A DNA stretch of 41,596 bases from Roseburia sp. (GTDB lineage: Bacteria; Bacillota; Clostridia; Lachnospirales; Lachnospiraceae): NCBI GenBank assembly GCA_003483745.1, contig DMYD01000038.1, positions 1 to 41,596 on the forward strand, written 5' to 3'. Shown piece by piece: positions 16,472-23,454 of this stretch. The notes beneath the pieces were generated by a model, which saw only the letters and a list, made by a program, of their open reading frames with translations, was not told the DNA's origin and searched no databases. The number at the start of each line of letters is the position of its first letter. The first letter of the stretch is position 1. The position numbers and the translations under genes are program-made.

Positions 16472-16915
16472 CTATAATCCCAATACCTGTTTAATTTTTC
16501 TGACGTAACGCCTTGAAACATACGTTGCTGTTTTGTCTGACATCGAAACACAGATCGTCCCGGAAAAACTTAAGTCAAATTTTTTTACTTCTTTCAGGTT
16601 AATGATCTCCGAATTGGAGATGCGGATAAACATTTTTTTGTTCAGTCTCTCCTCCAACTCATACAGCCTTGCCTTTAACCGGTAGCTGCCGTCTTTTGTC
16701 TTTGCATATACCCGGTCATTTTCTGCATAGATCCGTATTATTTCCGTCTGTTCTAACAAAACGATTTCGCCATTCTCGCGAATCGCTGCAAAGACTTCCG
16801 GTTTTTCTTCCGACAGCAGCTTCACGATCTGCGATACTTCTTCGGTCATCTTGTCTGTATGGATGATAATCTTGGGTTCTTTGCAGGATTCATCGAGTTT
16901 TATTTCTATTTGCAT
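16472..16915 (-). CDS. LytTR-domain DNA-binding regulator without receiver domain
   Basis: This 147-residue protein has a ~45-residue N-terminal segment without a receiver domain, followed by a full LytTR domain at about 48-147. Recognisable segments are ENGEIVLLEQTEIIRIYAEN, RVYAKTKDGSYRLK, MFIRISNSEIINLKEVK and the closing YVSRRYVRKIKQVLG. The absence of an Asp-phosphorylation domain and the DUF3021 partner downstream identify it as the regulator of a LytTR regulatory system rather than of a two-component system. These regulators often activate their own operon. Direct repeats upstream of its promoter (separate entry) fit that. It lies head-to-tail after the ABC exporter terminator. Confidence 0.9.
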   Translation of the reverse strand: MQIEIKLDESCKEPKIIIHTDKMTEEVSQIVKLLSEEKPEVFAAIRENGEIVLLEQTEIIRIYAENDRVYAKTKDGSYRLKARLYELEERLNKKMFIRISNSEIINLKEVKKFDLSFSGTICVSMSDKTATYVSRRYVRKIKQVLGL

Positions 16916-16941
16916 TTTCTCACTTCCTCCTTTCTGATGTC

Positions 16942-17003
16942 ATTATAGGCAATGGCTTAGACGTTTTCTACTGATTTGCGGTAAGTGGTCGGTTTGGGTC
17001 GGT
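16942..17003 (-). promoter_or_regulatory. Promoter and candidate LytTR direct-repeat operator
   Basis: On the minus strand a -10 TATAAT (16942-16947) has only a weak -35 (TAGAAA, 16965-16970) at 17-base spacing. Immediately upstream, ACCGACC occurs at 16997-17003 and 16987-16993, and ACCGC at 16978-16982, with periods of 10 and 11 bases. Direct repeats spaced one helical turn apart next to a poor -35 are the usual arrangement for LytTR activators. Autoregulation is inferred. Confidence 0.6.
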
Positions 17004-17010
17004 GGATGGA

Positions 17011-17042
17011 AAAAAAACAGGGTGCTGCCACCCTGTTTTTTG
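17011..17042 (-). terminator. Terminator of the ABC exporter operon
   Basis: The stem ACAGGGTG/CACCCTGT with loop CTGC (17017-17036) has T-runs on both strands (A-run 17011-17017, T-run 17036-17041). It is 8 bases past the ABC gene stop and ends the gyrA-side accessory operon. Confidence 0.93.
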
Positions 17043-17049
17043 TTCTGAC

Positions 17050-18663
17050 TTATTTTGATAACTCATCAACGTTTTTCACGCTTACCATTCTTTTGTCACG
17101 GATCCGGTAAATTTTATTACAGTACCTCAAATTCTCTTTTCGATGTGTGATCAGAAAGATAATCTTATCCGGGTAGTGGCTGATCCCATCTAAAATATAC
17201 TTTTCGGTCGTTTCATCCAGTGAACTTGTCGGTTCGTCTAAAATCAGAACCTCTGCCTCCTCGGTATACATTCTCGCCAGTGCGATTCTTTGTTTATCAC
17301 CGCCGGACAGATTGTTTCCATTTTCCAGAATAAAAGGTGTAAAGATATCACGTTCTTTTGTAAATTTATCTAAAAAACGAATGTTCTGGTATACCTCCGG
17401 TTCCATTTTCCTGCGCCCAAAGTTTAAGTTATCATAAATTGAACCTGTTATGATTGGCACATTCTGCGAATAAAATGACATTTGTTTCCGAAGTGAATGG
17501 TTTTCAATATTCTCCAGCGGGATTCCATTGATCTTAATTCCGGTATTCTGATCCCAGAATTTTAAAATACTTTTCATCAGTGTCGTTTTTCCACAACCGG
17601 ACTCCCCCACGATTCCAATGATATCTCCCTTTTTTGCCTGGATATGAATATCTTTTGCCAGTAAGATCCCGTCCATCGTCTGAAGTTTTTCCATATCGAC
17701 CGCGACATCATCAATATGATCGATCTTTATATCTCCACTCTGTTCCTGCTCATCCTCCACAAGCTGTAAAAATTCCCGGCTTGCCTTTACCTCTCTTAAA
17801 TTCAAGTTTACTTTTACAATATTTGAGATGGCAGGTAAAAGATACGACATGAGAATCGAAATCGTAAAAATGCTGTTTAATTTTGTATTCCCCTGCAAAT
17901 ACAAATAAAATACCACGATCAAAATAATGTTTTGGGCGAACATGTTAAAAAAATCGATGACTTCACTCATCCCACGCGCATAAACATTTACCCTTTTATT
18001 TTCCTGTTCGATAATTTCTAAATGTTTTTCAAGTATGTCATTCAGATTTGTATTGTCCTCATTCTGCTTGATAAAATCTACCTGATTGGCGATCTGATAA
18101 ATGTCTTTTCGCTCCTTTGGAATAATCCGCTGCATCTCGGCTGATTTTTTCAGTAAATTTTTATTCAGGAGATAAAATCCAGCCACATTGAGTATCAAGA
18201 TAAACAGCATCACCAGAAAAATAAAAATATTGATGGTCAGGGAGTATAACAGAATCAACAAAATAACCAGTGATTTTGCAGTCAGTATCGGGACCGACAT
18301 AATATACAGATTCGCCAATGTGAGCACCGTCGAGTCTGCCCGCTCCGTCAGGTACGTTGCACCATACTTTATGATTGATGCGTATTTCATGGAATAGATT
18401 TTCTGGTAAATTTTCTTCGACAAATTTTTCTTGTACTCTTTTTGCATGTGCAGCTCGATCAATAGATAGACAAACTGGATACAAATCTCAAGCAGCATAA
18501 ACCCTATGATAAATGCTATCACACGATCCGTCAGTGCAAGTTTTCCATTGATGATCTGATTTACCGCAAGCGGAACTGCAAAAATGATCAGATTGATCAA
18601 GATGTTAAACAGAATCAAAACTGCTTCCATCAGATAATATTTTCTGCTTCTTCCGGTTTTCAT
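17050..18663 (-). CDS. ABC exporter, fused membrane and ATP-binding domains
   Basis: This 537-residue half-transporter has an N-terminal membrane domain with about five to six helices (residues 10-290) and a C-terminal nucleotide-binding domain. ATPase motifs are complete: Walker A GESGCGKT (353-360), Q-loop FYSQN (397-401), signature LSGGD (452-456), Walker B VLILDEP (472-478) and switch His507. There is no N-terminal C39 peptidase domain, so it would not trim a leader peptide itself. It should work as a homodimer. Its start overlaps the end of the unknown 242-residue gene by 4 bases (ATGA), so the two are translationally coupled and probably cooperate. The cargo is unknown; a peptide, lipid or drug substrate is equally possible. 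Confidence 0.9.
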   Translation of the reverse strand: MKTGRSRKYYLMEAVLILFNILINLIIFAVPLAVNQIINGKLALTDRVIAFIIGFMLLEICIQFVYLLIELHMQKEYKKNLSKKIYQKIYSMKYASIIKYGATYLTERADSTVLTLANLYIMSVPILTAKSLVILLILLYSLTINIFIFLVMLFILILNVAGFYLLNKNLLKKSAEMQRIIPKERKDIYQIANQVDFIKQNEDNTNLNDILEKHLEIIEQENKRVNVYARGMSEVIDFFNMFAQNIILIVVFYLYLQGNTKLNSIFTISILMSYLLPAISNIVKVNLNLREVKASREFLQLVEDEQEQSGDIKIDHIDDVAVDMEKLQTMDGILLAKDIHIQAKKGDIIGIVGESGCGKTTLMKSILKFWDQNTGIKINGIPLENIENHSLRKQMSFYSQNVPIITGSIYDNLNFGRRKMEPEVYQNIRFLDKFTKERDIFTPFILENGNNLSGGDKQRIALARMYTEEAEVLILDEPTSSLDETTEKYILDGISHYPDKIIFLITHRKENLRYCNKIYRIRDKRMVSVKNVDELSK

Positions 18664-19388
18664 ATTTCTTCCCTGTCTCTTAACAATTCTTCCACTCTGT
18701 CCTCAAATTTTTCCGCTATTTTCTGTATATATTCTTTTTTCAGGTTTTCCACATTTCCGTCCCATCTGTGTTCCCTCACTTCATCCGAATGTTTCGATGT
18801 ATATTCAAAATGCACGGATGTGACCAGTGCCGGTTTGCCACCATCATCTATGAGCTTTGTCTCAATTTTTCCTACCGTACAGATTGTCTCATCGTCTGAA
18901 AGTTCTTTTGCATGCTGTATACAGTCTTCGATAAATCCGCTTGTCACTTCATTCGCATTCTGCAAAATATGATCGACCCGTTCTGCATATTCCTGGCTTT
19001 GTTTCATAGACAAAATGACTTTTCTATCTACATTGATGATATTGTTTTTATTCTGATCGCCGTCTTTTGCTGCTTCGGTCTCTTTACATTCTTCCTCAGA
19101 TTCAACCAGATGCAGGTTTAAATTTTTATAGGAATTTACCATCTGCTGAAATAAATCTTTTACTCCATCATCCTGAATCTGTTCACTCTCAGACTGCAGT
19201 TTATCCCGGACCAGATTTGCAGCGGATGAATCGGAAACAGTCGTATGTACCGGACGCGTAACTTCAGACTGCTGCCCTGTCACTTTATTTTCCGCCGGCT
19301 GTTCCTTTTCGGCAGATAAAATTACAGATTTTTTTACATTGACATAGTTTCCTCTTGTGACTTTGCTTTGAATTGCTGTCAAGTTCAT
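18660..19388 (-). CDS. Unknown 242-residue protein coupled to the ABC exporter
   Basis: I do not recognise this protein. It has no signal peptide or membrane segment and is acidic and largely helical, with a Gln/Thr/Ser-rich low-complexity region at about 30-70. A segment near residues 15-35 (YVNVKKSVILSAEKEQPAEN) recurs near 115-137 (IINVDRKVILSMKQSQEYAE), which suggests an internal duplication. A strong ribosome site (AAAGGTGG) precedes the ATG. The 4-base overlap with the exporter gene implies a joint role, for example as cargo, accessory factor or regulator, but nothing in the sequence shows which. Codon use looks like that of its neighbours. Confidence 0.8.
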   Translation of the reverse strand: MNLTAIQSKVTRGNYVNVKKSVILSAEKEQPAENKVTGQQSEVTRPVHTTVSDSSAANLVRDKLQSESEQIQDDGVKDLFQQMVNSYKNLNLHLVESEEECKETEAAKDGDQNKNNIINVDRKVILSMKQSQEYAERVDHILQNANEVTSGFIEDCIQHAKELSDDETICTVGKIETKLIDDGGKPALVTSVHFEYTSKHSDEVREHRWDGNVENLKKEYIQKIAEKFEDRVEELLRDREEI

Positions 19389-19405
19389 ATGCTTGTACCA
19401 CCTTT

Positions 19406-19507
19406 CTACATTACCCCATTTTGATTGTTTTCCACAAATTTTTCAATCTGCTCCCTCATTTTCCACAATTCGTAATCTTGTTCACTTAAAATTGTTCCAT
19501 AACCCAC
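19406..19507 (-). CDS. Possible 33-residue small protein between the HipA-like and unknown genes
   Basis: A GTG-initiated frame encodes a helical charged peptide (ILSEQDYELWKMREQIEKFV) and ends 17 bases before the 242-residue gene. It is in the same frame as the end of the HipA-like gene, separated from it by two stop codons, so it could instead be a decayed extension of that protein. No good ribosome site is visible (only CAAAGAG). Support is weak. It is listed because the peptide is protein-like and the gap is otherwise empty. Confidence 0.25.
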   Translation of the reverse strand: MGYGTILSEQDYELWKMREQIEKFVENNQNGVM

Positions 19508-19537
19508 GCTCTTTGCAACTTCAGATTTTTACGCTTT

Positions 19538-20629
19538 TCATTGTTCCTTTAATATTCCAAATCTACACCAGAACATCTGCCTCTCTTTATCCCTGCCTTC
19601 AAACCACTCATCTTTGATCTCATCCCTCTGATTTAACCCGATTATTTTCACCGCTTCCACCGCAGCCTCACGCTGTGACATTTTCCGTTTTTCGGTAGTC
19701 ATGCAGTTTGCACCATCTGGCGTATCATATGCCAAAAAAGTCTGGTTGAAATCCATCAGGTCAAACAGGCGTACCGGCTGGTTTGTGAGGTTGTCCACCA
19801 GAAATCCCCAGTTTCCCCAGTGGCGGTCCGTGTTGCCGGTCAGATAATCGAGGAGGTTCATCATGTAGTAGGAATATGCATCCAGCTTTAACACGAAATC
19901 CATAACATGAATGTCATGATTTGCTGCATAGATCTCAAATGCCTCCATCGATACCATGCTGTAATCCACCGACGTAATGATTCTGCTTTTTGAAACTTTC
20001 TGTCCGTCAAACATGCTTTCCTCATAAAGCACCTGTCTGCAGTCAAAACAGCGGCAGATCTTACTTGACAGGATTTCATTTTCCACAGCCCTGCTGTTTC
20101 CATCTTTCAAAAGTGCAAACGAATTTTTCTCCCTGATCCACGCTTTTGGAAACACTCCGTTGGTTGAGAGATCGTCCGCGATCAGGTAACTGTTCTCTAC
20201 GGTCATCTGTTTTCCGCGCAGGGAAATATCTACAAGTGCATTATCCAGATGATTTTCAAAAAGATTGATCTGCGCAAATGTGATATTCTCCCCTTTTTCC
20301 CTGACCCAGAAAATATCAGTCAGTGACAGACAGTGATAGGACAGCGCTATTTTGGCACGATCACGGTCGGTCTGCGCCTGCAGTGCTCCGATACTGTTTA
20401 AAATTTCCTTTGCATAGACACGGTCAAGTGTCAGAACACGGGTTGCACACCAGTAATAAAAATTCGTGAGGTTATCCATGCGGATATCGAGATCATCGTT
20501 TTCTGCTGTATCCTCCAGATAAATTGAAAAGGGCAGAAACGCCCTGTCCAAAACTGTGCATACTCCGTTCGTCCCAATGTCTGCTACTATCTTTTCGCCA
20601 TGCATTAGTTCATACACTGTTTTTTCCAT
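19538..20629 (-). CDS. HipA-like (CtkA-type) Ser/Thr kinase-fold protein
   Basis: This 363-residue protein resembles the C-terminal kinase core of HipA. The catalytic loop reads N266-T-D268-R-H270-W-G-N273 and is followed by a metal-binding type segment FDLMDFN (289-295). Both are the expected HipA-family positions. It lacks the N-terminal HipA subdomain at usual length, and no HipB-like helix-turn-helix antitoxin is encoded beside it. Stand-alone members of this class are common in Lachnospiraceae; targets are unknown. Its start is 33 bases after the gyrA stop with a ribosome site but no visible terminator between, so it is likely transcribed at least partly with gyrase. Confidence 0.75.
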   Translation of the reverse strand: MEKTVYELMHGEKIVADIGTNGVCTVLDRAFLPFSIYLEDTAENDDLDIRMDNLTNFYYWCATRVLTLDRVYAKEILNSIGALQAQTDRDRAKIALSYHCLSLTDIFWVREKGENITFAQINLFENHLDNALVDISLRGKQMTVENSYLIADDLSTNGVFPKAWIREKNSFALLKDGNSRAVENEILSSKICRCFDCRQVLYEESMFDGQKVSKSRIITSVDYSMVSMEAFEIYAANHDIHVMDFVLKLDAYSYYMMNLLDYLTGNTDRHWGNWGFLVDNLTNQPVRLFDLMDFNQTFLAYDTPDGANCMTTEKRKMSQREAAVEAVKIIGLNQRDEIKDEWFEGRDKERQMFWCRFGILKEQ

Positions 20630-20662
20630 TCAGCTTCTGCCCTTTCTTCACTATACGGTTAT

Positions 20663-23287
20663 CTATTCTTCCTCATCCTCGGAACCATCAGCCTCTGCGC
20701 GCTCTAACAGTTCTTTCATCAGCTCGTCGTCTGTCTCTGTATTTTCTACCGATGCCTTTTTTGCATTTTCCGCAGCGATGGCTGCACTTTCCTTTTCTTC
20801 CTCCTCACTGAGCAGTTCGGATGTGTCTGCATTGTCGATCAGACTCTTATCCTCACGCACTTTTGCGATACTTGCCACAGTGACATTCTCATCTAAGTTG
20901 ATGAGTTTGACACCGGAAGTAATTCTTCCGAGCAATGTTGTATCACTGACTTTGATACGGATAATAATTCCCTCAGTGGTGATCAGCATCAGTTCATTGT
21001 CCTGATTTACCGCTTTCACACCGACAATATTTCCTGTCTTTTCGGTGATCTTATAACATTTTACACCCTTACCGCCACGGTTCTGCGTGGTAAATTCGGA
21101 GATCAGTGTACATTTTCCAAGACCTTTTTCCGATACGATCATGAGTGCATCCCCCTGGGACTGCATCTGCATACCGATCACTTCATCCCCATCCGTAAGA
21201 TTCATACCGATGACTCCCATGGAAGTACGACCTGTTTTTCTTACATCTGTCTCTTTAAACCGGATACACTGACCGTATTTGGTCACTAAGAAAACATCCT
21301 GATTATTGTCAGTCTTTTTCACCTCGATCAGCTCATCATCTTCCCTTAAACTGATTGCAGCAAGTCCTGTCTTTCTGACATTTGCATAGTCGGTGATCGG
21401 TGTTTTCTTCACAATGCCTTTCTTTGTCGCCATGAACAGGAAATGTCCTTCCGTGTATTCACGGATCGGGATAACTGCCGTAATTTTCTCGCCCGGCTGG
21501 AGCTGGAGCAGGTTCACGATCGCAGTCCCCCTCGCGGTACGGCTTGCCTCCGGGATCTCGTAAGCCTTGATACGGTATACACGTCCGGTGTTTGTGAAGA
21601 ACATCATGTAGTGATGGGATGTCGTCATCAAAAGTTCTTCGATGTAATCGTCATCGATCGTCTCCATTCCCTTGATTCCCTTACCGCCACGGTTCTGTGC
21701 ACGGAAATTGTCAAGGCTCATGCGCTTGATGTAACCTAACTTTGTCATGGTAATGACGGTGTTTGTTACCGGGATCAGATCCTCCATGGAAATGTCGTAC
21801 TCGTCAAATCCGATGGATGTTCTTCTGTCATCGCCGTATTTATCAGCAATCAGCAGGATCTCCGTACGGATCACGCCGAGCAGTTTTTTCTTATCTGCCA
21901 AAATAGCACGCAATTCTGCAATGCGGTCCATCAGCTCTGCATACTCTGCCTCAAGTTTTTCGCGTTCCAGACCTGTCAGTGCACGCAGACGCATATCTAC
22001 AATTGCCTGTGACTGTGCATCACTTAAGGAGAAACGCTCCATCAAACGTGATTTTGCTTCCTGTGTATTCTGGCTGCTCCTTATGATACTGATGACTTCA
22101 TCGATATTGTCAAGTGCGATCAGCAAGCCCTCTAAAATATGGGCACGTTCTTCCGCTTTGTTTAATTCGTATTTGGTTCTTCTGGTAACGACCTCTTCCT
22201 GATGAATCAGGTAATACTTTAACATGTCGTAGAGGTTTAAAACTTTCGGCTCGTTATTTACCAGTGCTAACATGATCACGCCAAACGTATCCTGAAGCTG
22301 TGTATGTTTGTAAAGTAAATTCAATACGACATTCGGATTGACGTCACGGCGGAGTTCGATACAGATACGCATACCCTGGCGATCGGACTCATCACGCAGA
22401 TCTGTGATTCCATCCACTTTTTTATCACGGACTAACTCGGCAATCTTCTCGATCAGTCTCGCTTTGTTGACCATGTACGGAAGTTCGGTTACCACGATAC
22501 GGTTTTTGCCGTTTTGCATTGGTTCGATATCTGTAATTGCACGCACACGGACTTTTCCACGTCCGGTACGGTAAGCCTCATTGATCCCGGCTGTTCCAAG
22601 GATCATGCCTCCGGTAGGAAAGTCCGGTCCCTTTACGATGGAGAGTAATTCTTCAATGTCGGTATCGCGGTCCTCCTCGACTTTGTTGTCAATGATCTTT
22701 ACCACGGCATTGATGACTTCGCGCAGGTTGTGCGGCGGAATATTTGTTGCCATACCAACGGCAATACCGGTAGTTCCGTTTACTAAAAGGTTCGGATAAC
22801 GGGACGGCAGAACGGTAGGTTCCTTCTCCGTCTCATCAAAGTTTGGCACAAAATCAACGGTGTCTTTTCCGATATCAGCAAGCATTTCCATGGAAATCTT
22901 ACTGAGACGTGCCTCCGTATATCGCATGGCAGCCGCGCCATCACCATCCACGGAACCAAAGTTTCCATGACCGTCCACTAACGGATATCTGGTCGACCAC
23001 TCCTGTGCCATATTTACAAGTGCTCCATAAATAGAGCTGTCTCCGTGTGGATGGTATTTACCCATCGTATCACCAACGATACGCGCACATTTACGATGTG
23101 GCTTATCCGGACCATTGTTCAGCTCTATCATTGAGTAAAGCACACGACGCTGTACCGGTTTTAAACCATCCCTGACATCCGGGAGCGCACGCTGTGCGAT
23201 AACACTCATGGCATAATCGATATAGGATGTTTCCATCGTTTTTTTCAAATCGACGTCATGAATCTGATCAAAAATTTTATCATCCAT
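20663..23287 (-). CDS. gyrA: DNA gyrase subunit A
   Basis: This 874-residue protein starts at ATG 23287 (MDDKIFDQIHDVDLKKTMET), 10 bases after GGAG. The longer in-frame extension reads into the leader hairpins. The strand-breaking tyrosine is Y123 (AMRYTEARL). The breakage-reunion domain, a coiled coil and the C-terminal beta-pinwheel with the GyrA box QNRGGKG (also seen twice as a repeat) are present. The tail is acidic (SEDEEE). It introduces negative supercoils as an A2B2 tetramer with GyrB. In the quinolone region (HPHGDSSIYGALV) the serine is conserved (S84), but residue 88, equivalent to E. coli Asp87, is Gly. It is preceded by gyrB and a hairpin cassette. Confidence 0.98.
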   Translation of the reverse strand: MDDKIFDQIHDVDLKKTMETSYIDYAMSVIAQRALPDVRDGLKPVQRRVLYSMIELNNGPDKPHRKCARIVGDTMGKYHPHGDSSIYGALVNMAQEWSTRYPLVDGHGNFGSVDGDGAAAMRYTEARLSKISMEMLADIGKDTVDFVPNFDETEKEPTVLPSRYPNLLVNGTTGIAVGMATNIPPHNLREVINAVVKIIDNKVEEDRDTDIEELLSIVKGPDFPTGGMILGTAGINEAYRTGRGKVRVRAITDIEPMQNGKNRIVVTELPYMVNKARLIEKIAELVRDKKVDGITDLRDESDRQGMRICIELRRDVNPNVVLNLLYKHTQLQDTFGVIMLALVNNEPKVLNLYDMLKYYLIHQEEVVTRRTKYELNKAEERAHILEGLLIALDNIDEVISIIRSSQNTQEAKSRLMERFSLSDAQSQAIVDMRLRALTGLEREKLEAEYAELMDRIAELRAILADKKKLLGVIRTEILLIADKYGDDRRTSIGFDEYDISMEDLIPVTNTVITMTKLGYIKRMSLDNFRAQNRGGKGIKGMETIDDDYIEELLMTTSHHYMMFFTNTGRVYRIKAYEIPEASRTARGTAIVNLLQLQPGEKITAVIPIREYTEGHFLFMATKKGIVKKTPITDYANVRKTGLAAISLREDDELIEVKKTDNNQDVFLVTKYGQCIRFKETDVRKTGRTSMGVIGMNLTDGDEVIGMQMQSQGDALMIVSEKGLGKCTLISEFTTQNRGGKGVKCYKITEKTGNIVGVKAVNQDNELMLITTEGIIIRIKVSDTTLLGRITSGVKLINLDENVTVASIAKVREDKSLIDNADTSELLSEEEEKESAAIAAENAKKASVENTETDDELMKELLERAEADGSEDEEE

Positions 23288-23295
23288 CTGATTTC

Positions 23296-23452
23296 TTCTC
23301 CATTCCGCAGACGCTTTTGCGTCGAAGGAATCGCGATACAAATTTCAAATTTGTATCTGCGATCAAAAGCTACTTTGTGACGCCTGCGACACAAATAGCT
23401 GTGAGAAAAATAAATGATCACATTTATTTTTCTCACTTTTCTCCATTCCGCA
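23296..23452 (-). repeat. Hairpin cassette with duplicated ribosome-site segment, gyrB-gyrA gap
   Basis: TGCGGAATGGAGAA (sense), holding the gyrA Shine-Dalgarno, occurs identically at 23439-23452, 2 bases after the gyrB stop, and at 23296-23309, upstream of gyrA. Between them lie 129 bases of successive stems. These are GTGAGAAAAATAAATG/CATTTATTTTTCTCAC, AGCTATTTGTGTCGC with its partial complement, GATACAAATTT/AAATTTGTATC and GACGC/GCGTC. Removing the cassette and one repeat would restore a compact ~27-base gyrB-gyrA gap. No T-run follows the stems, so termination is unlikely. Confidence 0.75.
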
Positions 23453-23454
23453 AA

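Noticed and set aside
19538..20629. Classical hipBA toxin-antitoxin pair
   Set aside because: No helix-turn-helix antitoxin gene lies on either side, so only the kinase-like protein is called.
23288..23341. N-terminal extension of GyrA by 18 codons
   Set aside because: It would translate the leader hairpin and ribosome site; the family N-terminus begins at the ATG at 23287.
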